Shown: positions 51,665 through 61,091 of the stretch, piece after piece | Numbering within the stretch: position 1 is the stretch's first letter | Layout of the letters: the number at the start of each line of letters is the position of its first letter | Assembly (NCBI GenBank): GCA_050010035.1 | Contig: JBEKLU010000005.1 | Span: forward strand, 1-64,000 | Direction of reading: 5' to 3' | Source: Roseiarcus sp050010035 | GTDB taxonomy: Bacteria; Pseudomonadota; Alphaproteobacteria; Rhizobiales; Beijerinckiaceae | DNA: 64,000 nucleotides | Translations under genes and position numbers: made by a program | The notes under the pieces: generated by a model | Told to the model about the DNA's origin: nothing | The model's database searches: none | Seen by the model: only the letters and a program-made list of their open reading frames with translations

Positions 51665-52500
51665 GCCTCGTCTTCCCGGCCCGCGCGCGGCACGCAGATC
51701 GCGCGCTCGCCGCCCTCCCGCAGGAACGCGACGATCTGCTGCACGGCCTTCGCATGCGGAAAGGCTGCGGCGACGTCTTCGGCGCGCTCCTTGAGCGTGC
51801 CCTTGAGCGCGAACAACTGCTTGTAGGCGCGGCGCAGGTCGTGGATCGCCTCGTGCGAAAAGCCGCGGCGTTTGAGGCCGACGAAATTGAGCCCGGCGAG
51901 CGCGGCGCGATTGCCGAGCGCGATGCCGAAGGGAATGATGTCGTTTTCGACACCCGCGAGGCCGCCGACGAAGGCGTGCGCGCCGATGCGCACGAACTGG
52001 TGCGCCGCCGATCCGCCGCTCAGAATGGCGAAATCTCCGACCTGGCAGTGCCCGCCGAGCATGACGTTGTTGGAGAGGATGACGTCCTCGCCGATGCGGC
52101 AGTCGTGCGCGACGTGCGCGTTGGCGAGAAAGACGCAGCGCGCCCCGACGATGGTGCGCGAGCCGCCGCCGGCAGTGCCCGGATTCATCGTCACGCCTTC
52201 GCGGATGACGCAGTCCTCGCCGATCGTCAGGCTCACCCGTTCGCCGCGGTACTTGAGATCCTGCGGTTCGTGGCCGATCGAGGCGAAGGGGAAGACGCGG
52301 GTGCGCGCGCCGATCTCGGTGACGCCCGCCACGCTCACGTGCGAGATCAATCGCACGCCCTCGCCGAGCGTCGCCTCGGGGCCGACGTGGCAAAACGGGC
52401 CGACGCGAACGCCGGCGCCGAGGCGCGCGCCCGGTTCGACGCAGGCGCTGGTATGAACGACGACGTCCCGCGGCGCGGCGTCGCTTGCTGCCACGCTCAT
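51661..52500 (-). CDS. lpxA: UDP-N-acetylglucosamine acyltransferase
   Basis: 279 residues. First step of lipid A synthesis, transferring a hydroxyacyl chain from ACP to UDP-GlcNAc. Left-handed beta helix of hexapeptide repeats (VGPFCHVGPEATLGEGVRL onward), the catalytic His region (NAHVAHDCRIGEDVILSNN), and a C-terminal helical bundle (GFSHEAIHDLRRAYKQLFALKG). The ATG overlaps the fabZ stop by four bases. Confidence 0.96.
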   Translation of the reverse strand: MSVAASDAAPRDVVVHTSACVEPGARLGAGVRVGPFCHVGPEATLGEGVRLISHVSVAGVTEIGARTRVFPFASIGHEPQDLKYRGERVSLTIGEDCVIREGVTMNPGTAGGGSRTIVGARCVFLANAHVAHDCRIGEDVILSNNVMLGGHCQVGDFAILSGGSAAHQFVRIGAHAFVGGLAGVENDIIPFGIALGNRAALAGLNFVGLKRRGFSHEAIHDLRRAYKQLFALKGTLKERAEDVAAAFPHAKAVQQIVAFLREGGERAICVPRAGREDEA

Positions 52501-52961
52501 TCGTCCACCAGCATCGCGGAAACGTTGGCTTCGCAGACCAGCGTTCCCTCGACCCTGGCCTCGCCGCGGAACCACCACATGTTTCGGCGCTTGGCGGTTC
52601 GCGTCATCTGGTACTTGACTTGATCGCCCGGCTGGACGGGCTTGCGGAACTTGGCCTTGTCGACCGTCATGAGATAGACGAGGCTCGGTTTGGCGAGAGC
52701 CGGCCGGCTCGCTATGCACAAAGCGCCCGCCGTCTGCGCCATGCCCTCGATCAGCAGAACCCCGGGCATGATCGGCCGCCCGGGGAAATGACCCTGGAAA
52801 TGCGGCTCGTTGAACGTCACGTTCTTGATCCCGACGCCGTACTCGTCGCCACGCGCCTCGACGATGCGATCGACGAGCAAGAACGGATAGCGATGCGGCA
52901 GGTGGGCGAGCAGCCGCTGGATATCGTAAGCCTCTAGGGTTCGCCCCGAAGCATCGTTCAT
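52497..52961 (-). CDS. fabZ: 3-hydroxyacyl-ACP dehydratase
   Basis: 154 residues from the ATG at 52961, chosen over the one at 52973 because GGAGGGC lies five bases before it. Hot-dog fold with catalytic His in HFQGHFPGRPIMPGVLLIEGMAQ and the paired Glu in the same segment, plus RYPFLLVDR near the start. Dehydrates beta-hydroxyacyl-ACP in fatty acid synthesis and balances it with lipid A synthesis. Confidence 0.96.
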   Translation of the reverse strand: MNDASGRTLEAYDIQRLLAHLPHRYPFLLVDRIVEARGDEYGVGIKNVTFNEPHFQGHFPGRPIMPGVLLIEGMAQTAGALCIASRPALAKPSLVYLMTVDKAKFRKPVQPGDQVKYQMTRTAKRRNMWWFRGEARVEGTLVCEANVSAMLVDE

Positions 52962-53141
52962 TACGCCCTCCATTCGCGCCAGCGAGGGCCAATGCCCGGT
53001 CCCCGGCCCTTCGTCAACCCTTGCGCGGCTCTCGCACGCCCAAAGAGCGTCGGGAACATGCGAAAATCGGTTTTCCCGGAAGAAAAGAGAAGCCGCCGAT
53101 GGGCTTCGCGCGGCCGCCGGCCGCCCCTCGCCGCGCCCGCC

Positions 53142-54200
53142 CTAACCCGCTCCGGGCTCGCGCGAGTTGGAGCCGCCGGCCAGCTTCCTGACCGCCGCCA
53201 CTTCGCGGAAGAACTCGCGCAACGGTCGGGCCGGCGCGCCGCTCCATCGCTCGCCGGCGGGAACGTCGCTCATGACGCCGGCTTGCGCCGCGATCTGCGC
53301 CCCGGCGCCGATTTCGAGGTGGCCCGTCAGGCCGGCCTGACCGCCGAGGGCGGCGAAGTCGCCGATCACGGTCGAACCCGAAACGCCGGACTGCGCGACG
53401 AGAACGCAATGGCGCCCGACGACGACGTTGTGGCCGATCTGCACGAGGTTGTCGATCTTGGTTCCCTCGCCGATGATCGTGTCGCGATTGGCGCCGCGGT
53501 CGATCGTCGCGCCCGCGCCGATCTCGACGTCGTCCTGGATGATCACGCGGCCGACCTGCGGCACCTTGAGATGCCCGCCGGGACTCATCGCGAAGCCGAA
53601 GCCGTCCTGGCCGATGCGCGCGCCGGGATGGATGATCACGCGATCGCCGACGAGCGCGCAGACGATCGACGCGAGCGCGCCCACGACGCTGTCGCGTCCG
53701 ATGCGCACCTGCGGGCCGATCACCGCGTTGGCGCCGATCACGGCGCGCGCGCCGATCTCGGCGCCCGGCCCGATCACCGCGCCGGGGTCGACGATCACCC
53801 CGGGCTCGAGCCGGGCCGTGGAATGAACGCTGGCGGCGGGCGAAACGCCGACTTCGCCGAACGTCGAGCGCGGCCGCACCGCTTGCGGGTAGAGCCGCGC
53901 CATCACTGCGGCCATCGCGCGATAGGGCTGGGGCGTCGTCAGCGCAGCGCAGCCGGCCGGCGCCTCGGCGGCGTAGCGCGGCGCGACCAGGACCGCCGCG
54001 GCGCGCGTCGCCTTGAAGTCGTCGAGGTAGCGGGGATTGTCGAGAAAGGCGAGGTCGTCGGGGCCGGCCTCGTCGAGCGCGGCGACGTCGCGAACGATCC
54101 GGCCGGCGTCGGCGCCCTCGCTCAGGGCCGCGCCGGTCCATTGCGCGACCTCACGAAGCGTCGGCGCGGCCGCCAGCGGGAAAAAGCTGATTTTCGCCAA
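53142..54200 (-). CDS. lpxD: UDP-3-O-(3-hydroxyacyl)glucosamine N-acyltransferase
   Basis: 352 residues from a TTG at 54200 (reads MAKISFFPL as initiated), which matches the family N-terminus and length. A GTG at 54248 adds 16 residues that come from the neighbouring repeat element. N-terminal uridine-binding domain (DDLAFLDNPRYLDDFK), hexapeptide-repeat beta helix (about 110-310, including HPGARIGQDGFGFAM with the catalytic His region), and a short C-terminal helix. Adds the second hydroxyacyl chain in lipid A synthesis. No ATG is available, unlike its neighbours. Confidence 0.93.
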   Translation of the reverse strand: MAKISFFPLAAAPTLREVAQWTGAALSEGADAGRIVRDVAALDEAGPDDLAFLDNPRYLDDFKATRAAAVLVAPRYAAEAPAGCAALTTPQPYRAMAAVMARLYPQAVRPRSTFGEVGVSPAASVHSTARLEPGVIVDPGAVIGPGAEIGARAVIGANAVIGPQVRIGRDSVVGALASIVCALVGDRVIIHPGARIGQDGFGFAMSPGGHLKVPQVGRVIIQDDVEIGAGATIDRGANRDTIIGEGTKIDNLVQIGHNVVVGRHCVLVAQSGVSGSTVIGDFAALGGQAGLTGHLEIGAGAQIAAQAGVMSDVPAGERWSGAPARPLREFFREVAAVRKLAGGSNSREPGAG

Positions 54201-54239
54201 GGCCGGATGTCTTTTCCTAGAACCGCAGGTGTCTATGTC

Positions 54240-54490
54240 GGTGCGCACCCTCTTCCCCCCTCGCGGGGGAAGGTGTCATTGCGAAGCAATGACGGATGAG
54301 GGGGCGCGCAGCAAGCGCGACTGCCCGGCGCCTTCACGACGGCCCCAACCGACGAACGCACGGACTCACAACGTAGTGACAGTGCGGGAGGCGCCCGAAG
54401 AAGCCGTCGCGCTTCGCGCGATCCCCCTCATCCGTCACGCTACGCGTGACACCTTCCCCCGCGAGGGGGGGAAGGAGCGCGCCGCAATTT
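54240..54490. repeat. Second pair of inverted mosaic palindromic repeats
   Basis: Two inverted copies at about 54,250-54,320 and 54,415-54,490, between bamA and lpxD. Both have cttccccc(g/c)cgcggg and ggatgagggggcgcgc ends as at 5,490-5,755. The internal hairpins differ again (GTCATTgcgaagCAATGAC and GTCACGctacgCGTGAC). Transcribed from the bamA-lpxD side they would form strong RNA hairpins. Confidence 0.75.
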
Positions 54491-54505
54491 GGCTAAGCCG
54501 AGCCA

Positions 54506-57028
54506 CTAGAAGCTCGCGCCTCCGGTGAAGTTGAACGCCTGAAGCTGGTCGTACTTGCCCTTCGTGACCGCGTAGGCGTAATCGATGCGGATCGGCCCGA
54601 GCGGCGAAGCCCAGATCAAGCTCGCGCCCACCGACGAGCGGATGACATTCTCGTCGTCGACCTGAATGCAGCTCTGCTGCCACAAGAGGCCGCCCTGGGT
54701 CTTAATCTGCGCCGGCGACAGGCAGGAGGTGTAACCGAGCAACGACGAGAAGTCGGTCTGCCCGTGGTATCCGAACAGCGTTCCCGCGTCGGCGAAGATC
54801 GCGCCCTTCAGCCCGATTTCCTTCGGCAGTCCGAAGATCGGGAACTGGACTTCCGCGGTGCCGCCGAAATAGGTGGTGCCGCCCAGGCCGTTGCCTGCGA
54901 TGTTGTTGGGATCGGAAATGTCGCGCGGGCCGAGGCCGCCGGGCGCGAAGCCGCGCACCAGGCTCGGGCCGAGATTGAAGTCGTTCATCAGCGGCAGCGT
55001 GCCGCTGCCGATCTGATTGATCTCTCCGCCCTGCAGCCTGAGCAGGCCGATGAGATCGTCGGTGAGCGGATAGTAGTACTTGCCGTCGAAGGTTTCGCGC
55101 ACGAAGTGCGAGTCGCCGCCGAGCCCGGCGACATCCTGATGGAAGTTCAGGAAGGCGCCGGAGGTCGGGTTCTTGCGGTCGTCGATATTGTCCCACATCA
55201 GGGAGTAGCCGACGAGCGAGGTCAGCACCGGCCCCATCGCCGCCGCCTGCTTGAGCGCCACCGACGCCTGGCCGTTGGTCAGGCAGTTGGTGCTCAACGT
55301 AGGCGTCTCGTACCCTACCCCCGGCAGGTAATATTTTGATCCGGTGGGATTAGAGACGATGGTGCTCGGGTTGGTGGGATTGTTGCAATCGGCGTACGGC
55401 TGCGACGACGTATTGGGGATTTTGATCGCCGACTCGTAGATCGAGTAGTTCGGCTGGAAGGTGAACTCGTCGGTGATGGGAACGCCCAGGCGCAAGTTCA
55501 CGCCGGTGGTCCACGTCTGATAGAGCGCCCACATGTTCTGGTCCTGCTCCTTGTGGAACAGGTCGAACCCGGCCGCGAGGCGCTGCTCGAGGAAATAGGG
55601 TTCGGTGAACGTCAGGCCCCAGCCTCGGCTGTATTGGCCTTCGGAAGCGCTGACCCTCACGTATTGGCCGCGGCCGAGGAAGTTGGTCTCGGTGAAGGCG
55701 ACTTCGGCGAGGAAGCCCGCGGTGGTCGAGTAGCCGCCGCTGAGGCTCACCGAGCCCGTCGGCTGATCCTCGACCTCGACGGTCACGATCACCCGGTCGG
55801 GCGTCGAGCCGGGCCGCGTCGAAATATGCACCTTCTTGAAATAGCCGAGCCGGTTCAGGCGGCGTTCGGCGCGTTCGATCAGCGCGTGGTTGTAGGGGTC
55901 GCCTTCGCCGATGTCGAACTCCCGGCGGATGACGTAATCGCGCGTGCGCGAGTTGCCGGCGACGTCGATGCGCTCGATGTAGACTTTCGGACCCTCGTCG
56001 ACGGTGAAGGCGAGCGCGATCTGGTGCGTCGCTTCGTCGCGCTCGCCGTGCGGGCGGACGTCCGCGAAGGCGTAACCGAGCCGCGCCATCTCGCGCGTAA
56101 GGGAATCGACCGTCTTCTCGACCGCGCTCGCGTTATAGACGTCGCCGGCGCGCATCGCGACGAAGCGATCGAGCGACTGGCTGTCGATCCTGGCGATCTT
56201 CGAGGTCACGTTGACGCCGGACACGTGAAACTGCTCGCCCTCGTCCATCGTGATCGTGATGACGTAACCGGCGGGATTGTCGTGATAGGCGACGTCGGTG
56301 TTCGTGATGCGGAAGTCGGCGTAGCCGTACCTCATATAATACTTGCGGATCGCCTCCTGGTCGGACGCGAGGCGATCGGGATCGTAGACGTCGCTGTTCT
56401 TGAACCAGGAGAGCCAATTCATCTCCGTCGTCTGCATCAGCGAATGCAGGCGATAGCCCGAAATCGCCTTGTTGCCGACGAACTTGATTTCGCGCACGCC
56501 GGTCTTGTCGCCTTCGTCGACCTTGAAGACGAGATCGACGCGGCCGTTGGGCAGTTGCACCAGGCGGTAGGTGACCGTCGTGGCGCTGCGGCCGATCTTC
56601 TTGTAAGCGCCCTTGATGCGATCGATGTCGGCGTCGGCCTTCGCTTTGTCGAAGCCGGTGCGCGCCTTGGACTGGACTTCGACCGAGAGCTGGTCGCCCT
56701 TGAGCTTGCTGTTGCCCTCGAACGCCACGCGATTGATGATCTGCGCGCTTTCGTCGACCGTGACGATCACCTTGCCGTCGACGATCTTCGCGCTCACTTT
56801 CGAAAACATGCCGGTCGCCGAGAGGTCCGCGACGGCGCGATTGACGCTCGCCTGGTCGGCGCCGGTGAAATACGAACGAATCATCGCCGCGTCGGTATGG
56901 CTTCCGCCCTCGACGACGATGTTCTGAGCGGAAACCTGCGCCGCCGCCGGCGGGCAAACCCAAAGGGAGCTCCAAGCCAGGGCGACCGCGACGAGGAGCG
57001 CGCTAAAATATCCGCGAAAGAAATGCAT
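54506..57028 (-). CDS. bamA: Outer membrane protein assembly factor BamA
   Basis: 840 residues from the ATG at 57028 (the frame is open further, but a signal peptide begins here: FFRGYFSALLVAVALAWSSLWVCPPAAA). Five POTRA domains at about 30-430 (IVVEGGSHTDAAMIRSYF, RVAFEGNSKLKGDQL, EIKFVGNKAISGYRL, VNVTSKIARIDSQ, RIDVAGNSRTRDYVIRREF), then a 16-strand barrel with VRGFAPGGLGPRD (the VRGF motif of loop 6) and a terminal aromatic (GGASF). Essential barrel folding machine. Confidence 0.97.
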   Translation of the reverse strand: MHFFRGYFSALLVAVALAWSSLWVCPPAAAQVSAQNIVVEGGSHTDAAMIRSYFTGADQASVNRAVADLSATGMFSKVSAKIVDGKVIVTVDESAQIINRVAFEGNSKLKGDQLSVEVQSKARTGFDKAKADADIDRIKGAYKKIGRSATTVTYRLVQLPNGRVDLVFKVDEGDKTGVREIKFVGNKAISGYRLHSLMQTTEMNWLSWFKNSDVYDPDRLASDQEAIRKYYMRYGYADFRITNTDVAYHDNPAGYVITITMDEGEQFHVSGVNVTSKIARIDSQSLDRFVAMRAGDVYNASAVEKTVDSLTREMARLGYAFADVRPHGERDEATHQIALAFTVDEGPKVYIERIDVAGNSRTRDYVIRREFDIGEGDPYNHALIERAERRLNRLGYFKKVHISTRPGSTPDRVIVTVEVEDQPTGSVSLSGGYSTTAGFLAEVAFTETNFLGRGQYVRVSASEGQYSRGWGLTFTEPYFLEQRLAAGFDLFHKEQDQNMWALYQTWTTGVNLRLGVPITDEFTFQPNYSIYESAIKIPNTSSQPYADCNNPTNPSTIVSNPTGSKYYLPGVGYETPTLSTNCLTNGQASVALKQAAAMGPVLTSLVGYSLMWDNIDDRKNPTSGAFLNFHQDVAGLGGDSHFVRETFDGKYYYPLTDDLIGLLRLQGGEINQIGSGTLPLMNDFNLGPSLVRGFAPGGLGPRDISDPNNIAGNGLGGTTYFGGTAEVQFPIFGLPKEIGLKGAIFADAGTLFGYHGQTDFSSLLGYTSCLSPAQIKTQGGLLWQQSCIQVDDENVIRSSVGASLIWASPLGPIRIDYAYAVTKGKYDQLQAFNFTGGASF

Positions 57029-57277
57029 TTGGCTCGTTGTCCCCGTGTCGCAACCGGGCCAAACGGCCTCGGTCTTTGGCGCGCGCGCCTTGCGGCGCGA
57101 CGCGTTTGGCCGATTCACGCCACACGCCGCTGCCGGCGCGCTTGCCCGCTGCCGGGCGAGCAACGTGTTAATCCGCTTTTACCTGTTTTGCGCGCCCATG
57201 CAAACTCGAATTCGCCGCACCCTAGCGCAATTCGCCGCAGCGTTGCCGAGAGGCCACGATTCATGGTCGACTAAGGG

Positions 57278-58429
57278 TTAATTGCCGCCGCCGACGAGCC
57301 GCAAAATGTCGTGGGACGTGGTGAAAATGACCAAGAGGGCGACAAAGGCGATGCCGACGCGCAAGCCGATCTGCTGGACGCGTTCGCTCAAGGGGCGGCC
57401 GCGCGCGGCTTCGAACGCGTAGGACAACAGGTGGCCGCCGTCGAGCGGGGGAATCGGCAGCAAGTTCATCAGGCCGACCGAGACCGAGAACAGCGCGGCG
57501 AGGCTGAACAACTGCCACAGGCTGACCTTGGCCATTTCGCCGGCGATTTGCGACACGCCGATCGGTCCGGAAAGGCTGTCCGCCGATTCGCGGCCGGCGA
57601 ACAGCCCACCCGCGTAGGCGCCCGTCGCCCTGACGATGAACCAGATCTGCTGCGCGCCCCAGACGGCGCAGGTCGGCGCCGCGCAATGCTCGAACTTCAC
57701 GTCGGCCGGATCGCGCGAGGAGATGAGCCCGAGATGCCCCATCCGGCGCTTGCCGAGCGGGCCCTGATCGACCACCGCGATCTGCGGCGTGGCCGTCAGG
57801 GTCTTCTCCGCTCCGCTGCGCTCGACGACGAACGACATCGGCAGCCCGGTGCTCAGCATCGTGGCCTGCTGCAAGTCCTGAAACGTCGAGACCGGCTGGC
57901 CGTTGATCGCGGCGACGAGATCGCCCGCCTGGAATCCGGCCTGCGCGGCCGGCGATCCGGGCTCGACCGCGCCGATCCGGGCGCTGTGCTCGAATCGCCC
58001 GAAGACCATGAAGAGCGCGGTGAAGATCACGAAGGCGAGCACGAAGTTGGCGATCGGCCCGGCCGCGACGATCGCGGCGCGATTGCGCACCGGCTGGCCG
58101 GCCAGGGTCTGCGCCCGCTCGCCGGGCGCCATCGCCTCCAGGCCCGCGAGGTCCGGAGCGCTCGCCGCGTTCGCGTCGCCGTGAAACTTCACGTATCCGC
58201 CGAGAGGAATTGCGGCGAGCCGCCATCGCGTGCCCGCTTTGTCGACGCGGGCGTACAACTCCGGGCCGAAACCGAGAGAGAAGGCGTCGATTTTCACGCC
58301 GCACCAGCGTCCGACGAGGTAATGGCCGAGTTCATGAAAGAAAACGATCACGCTCATGACGAAAATGAACGGCAGCACGTACCAGCCCATCCATTCGATG
58401 ACTGCGCGCAGTTCGTTCAACAGGGCCAT
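57278..58429 (-). CDS. rseP: Site-2 zinc metalloprotease RseP
   Basis: 383 residues. HELGH zinc motif at 32-36 in the first membrane helix, one PDZ domain at about 130-205 (GSPAAQAGFQAGDLVAAINGQPV), and the second metal motif NLLPIPPLDGG near residue 317. Intramembrane protease that releases envelope-stress sigma factors; called MmpA in Caulobacter. 250 bases upstream of bamA on the same strand. dxr, often found just upstream in relatives, is not here. Confidence 0.95.
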   Translation of the reverse strand: MALLNELRAVIEWMGWYVLPFIFVMSVIVFFHELGHYLVGRWCGVKIDAFSLGFGPELYARVDKAGTRWRLAAIPLGGYVKFHGDANAASAPDLAGLEAMAPGERAQTLAGQPVRNRAAIVAAGPIANFVLAFVIFTALFMVFGRFEHSARIGAVEPGSPAAQAGFQAGDLVAAINGQPVSTFQDLQQATMLSTGLPMSFVVERSGAEKTLTATPQIAVVDQGPLGKRRMGHLGLISSRDPADVKFEHCAAPTCAVWGAQQIWFIVRATGAYAGGLFAGRESADSLSGPIGVSQIAGEMAKVSLWQLFSLAALFSVSVGLMNLLPIPPLDGGHLLSYAFEAARGRPLSERVQQIGLRVGIAFVALLVIFTTSHDILRLVGGGN

Positions 58430-58661
58430 ACGATAGCCTCCACCGTCCGATCGGGCGCGAAGCGCGCGCGAGCGTCTTGGTTACCAATTCGTTTACAATG
58501 ACGTATGGGCGGCCCTAGGCCAAGAGGGCGGGCGCCCTATCTCGCGCGATATGGTGAATCGCCAGCGCCTGCGCAACCGTTGCAGGCGCCGGCGTCTCGC
58601 CGGCGGCGAATTCGGGCCTGGGCGGGCGACGACCTCGGTCACGCTTTCGCCATGGCGGCTT

Positions 58662-59540
58662 TCACCATCGGAAGAGACCGCCCGCGATCCAATCGCCGCT
58701 GGCGCGCCACCAGCCGATGAGCGCCGCGAACGTCGCCGCGGCGACGAACCCGTCGAGGCGGTCCATCATGCCGCCGTGGCCGGGAATGAGATGGCTGGAA
58801 TCCTTCACGTGGAACCGCCGCTTGACCGCGGATTCGAAGAGATCGCCGAACTGCGCGACGATCGAGGCGGCCAGGCCGAGAAGCAGAATGGGGATCAGAC
58901 GGGCGCCCGAAGGCGCGGCGAAGAAGCCGACGGCGCCGCCGCACAGCGCGCCCGTCGCCGCGCCGGCCAGAGCGCCGGACCATGTCTTGCCGGGCGAAAC
59001 GCGCCGCCACAACTTGGGGCCGCCGATCAGCCGGCCGCCGACATACGCCATGATGTCCGTTCCCCAGACGACCGCGAACAACCAGAGGACCGCGAGCAGG
59101 CCGTGAGCGGGGCTCGCGCGCAGCAGGACCGGGCTCGCCATGATCGCCCCGGCGTAGACGACGCCGGCGCCCGACCAGAGGCGCGCGCGCGGATCGGCGC
59201 CCGCGACGAACCCCGTCAGCACCGCGCCGAGGGCGAGCGCGGCGAGCGCGCTCTTGGCCGAACCGTGCAGGGCGAGAGGCGAAGCCGCCACAAGCGTCAG
59301 CGCGCCCAGCGCGACCCGCGCCAGCAGCCGATCGGCGCCGATCAGCTTCTGCCATTCCCACAGCACCAGCGCCGAGGCGACGAGCCAGAACGCCAGAAAC
59401 GGGAAGCCGCCCGCCCAGGCCGCGATCAGCGCGGCGACCATCAGGATCGCGCCGGCCGCCGCGCGCACCGGCAAGTCGCCGCCGAAGAGGCTGCGCGTCT
59501 GGCCCGCGCCGGTCGGAGGACTTTGCGCGGGGTCCGGCAT
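58662..59540 (-). CDS. cdsA: Phosphatidate cytidylyltransferase
   Basis: 292 residues from the ATG at 59540. About eight membrane helices, and the CDP-diglyceride synthetase signature near the C-terminus (SAVKRRFHVKDSSHLIPGHG, then GMMDRLDG). Makes CDP-diacylglycerol from phosphatidate and CTP in the inner membrane. Starts 8 bases after the uppS stop. The 232-base gap to rseP holds no gene. Confidence 0.95.
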   Translation of the reverse strand: MPDPAQSPPTGAGQTRSLFGGDLPVRAAAGAILMVAALIAAWAGGFPFLAFWLVASALVLWEWQKLIGADRLLARVALGALTLVAASPLALHGSAKSALAALALGAVLTGFVAGADPRARLWSGAGVVYAGAIMASPVLLRASPAHGLLAVLWLFAVVWGTDIMAYVGGRLIGGPKLWRRVSPGKTWSGALAGAATGALCGGAVGFFAAPSGARLIPILLLGLAASIVAQFGDLFESAVKRRFHVKDSSHLIPGHGGMMDRLDGFVAAATFAALIGWWRASGDWIAGGLFRW

Positions 59541-59548
59541 CGCGGCCC

Positions 59549-60319
59549 TCACGAAGCCGACTTGACCGGCGTCGGAGCGCTCGCGCCGCCGTAGCGCCTT
59601 TCGCGCGCCGCGAATTGGGCGAGCGCGGACGCGAAGGCGGCGTGGTCGAAATCCGGCCAATGAATCGGCAGGAAGACCAATTCGGCATACGCGGCTTGCC
59701 AAAGCAGAAAATTCGACAGACGCTGCTCCCCAGAGGTGCGGATGATGAGGTCGGGGTCGGGGATGCCCGCCGCGCCGAGCCGCATCGCGAAGAGATCGGC
59801 GTCGATCGCCGCCGGATCGAGCTTGCCCTCGGCCGCCTGACGCGCCAGGCTGCGCGCCGCCTCGACGATCTCCTGCCGCGCGCCGTAGTTGAAGGCGACG
59901 ACGAGCGTGAGGCCGCGATTGCCCGCGGTCAGCGCCTCCGCCTCGTCGAGCAGCGCCGCGATGTCGGCGGGAAGCCCGGAGCGCTGGCCGATGACGCGCA
60001 CCCTGACGTCGCTGCGATGAAGATCGGCCAGATCGTTGCGGATGTAGCGTTTGAGAAGCCCCATCAGCATGGCGACCTCTTCGGCCGGCCGGCTCCAGTT
60101 CTCCGACGAGAAACTGAATATGGTCAGGAAGGGGATGCCGAAGTCGATGGCCGAGCGCACCGTGCGGCGCACCGCCTCGACGCCGCGCCGATGGCCCTCG
60201 AAACGCGGCAGGCCGCGCGCCTGCGCCCACCGCCCATTGCCGTCCATGATGATGGCGACGTGCTCGGGTTCGCGGCGATCGGAAGAAAAGCGGGACGTTT
60301 CGGTCGGGGACGACGACAT
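59549..60319 (-). CDS. uppS: Undecaprenyl diphosphate synthase
   Basis: 256 residues. Cis-prenyltransferase making the C55 lipid carrier for wall and O-antigen. Motifs: HVAIIMDGNGRWAQARG with the catalytic Asp, FSSENWSRP, and IRTSGEQRLSNFLLWQ. GAGG precedes the ATG. Frr lies 30 bases upstream and cdsA 8 bases downstream in the same operon. Confidence 0.97.
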   Translation of the reverse strand: MSSSPTETSRFSSDRREPEHVAIIMDGNGRWAQARGLPRFEGHRRGVEAVRRTVRSAIDFGIPFLTIFSFSSENWSRPAEEVAMLMGLLKRYIRNDLADLHRSDVRVRVIGQRSGLPADIAALLDEAEALTAGNRGLTLVVAFNYGARQEIVEAARSLARQAAEGKLDPAAIDADLFAMRLGAAGIPDPDLIIRTSGEQRLSNFLLWQAAYAELVFLPIHWPDFDHAAFASALAQFAARERRYGGASAPTPVKSAS

Positions 60320-60349
60320 GCGATGGCCTCGGCGGGGGACGCGGCGCGA

Positions 60350-60916
60350 CTAGACCTGCATGATTTCCCTTTCTTTTGTCGCGAGCAAGACGTCGATTTC
60401 GCCGATCGCCTGATCGGTCGCCTTCTGCACCTCGGCCTCGTGGCGCTTCTCGTCGTCCTCGGCGATCGCGTGCTCCTTGAGCAGTTTCTTGAGCTGGTCG
60501 AGGCCGTCGCGGCGCACGTGGCGCACGGCGATGCGCGCGTCCTCGCTGTACTTGTGCGCGACCTTGACCATCTCCTTGCGGCGCTGCTCGTTGAGTTCGG
60601 GAATGCGGATGCGCAGCGTCGTGCCCTCGACCGTCGGGCTGAGGCCGAGATTGGCGTCGCGAATCGCCTTGTCGACCGCATGGACCATCGCCTTGTCCCA
60701 GACCGAGACGGACAAGGCGCGCGGCTCGGGCACGCTGATCGTCGCCACCTGATTGAGCGGCATGCGCTGCCCGTAGGCCTCGACATGGACGGGCTCGAGC
60801 AGGCTGGGGCTCGCCCGGCCGGTGCGCAGGCCCCCCAGTTCGTGCTGGAGCGTCGCGTACGCGCCCTGCATACGGCGCTTGAGGTCGGCAAGATCGAATT
60901 TCGGCAAGGGCGCCAT
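60350..60916 (-). CDS. frr: Ribosome recycling factor
   Basis: 188 residues, the standard length. Features: DLKRRMQGAYATLQHELGGLRTGRASPSLLEPV, PLNQVATISVPEPRAL, IRIPELNEQRRKEMVKVAHKYSE and the final helix region. Splits post-termination ribosomes with EF-G. In many relatives pyrH is the immediate upstream gene; here the frr-uppS-cdsA run begins with frr. Confidence 0.97.
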   Translation of the reverse strand: MAPLPKFDLADLKRRMQGAYATLQHELGGLRTGRASPSLLEPVHVEAYGQRMPLNQVATISVPEPRALSVSVWDKAMVHAVDKAIRDANLGLSPTVEGTTLRIRIPELNEQRRKEMVKVAHKYSEDARIAVRHVRRDGLDQLKKLLKEHAIAEDDEKRHEAEVQKATDQAIGEIDVLLATKEREIMQV

Positions 60917-61091
60917 CGGTGGACCTATATCTTCGGTTGGACGGGCAGGAACGTTCGCGCAGCCGCCGCAGCGGCCGATTCGGCGCTCGCCGGAGGCGCG
61001 CGCAACGCAATTGATAGCATAGGTTGAGCCGTGTGACAGCGGGGCGCGGGCGCGCCGGCCGGGAACGCCAGGCGCGACCGAGAGCGCCGCA

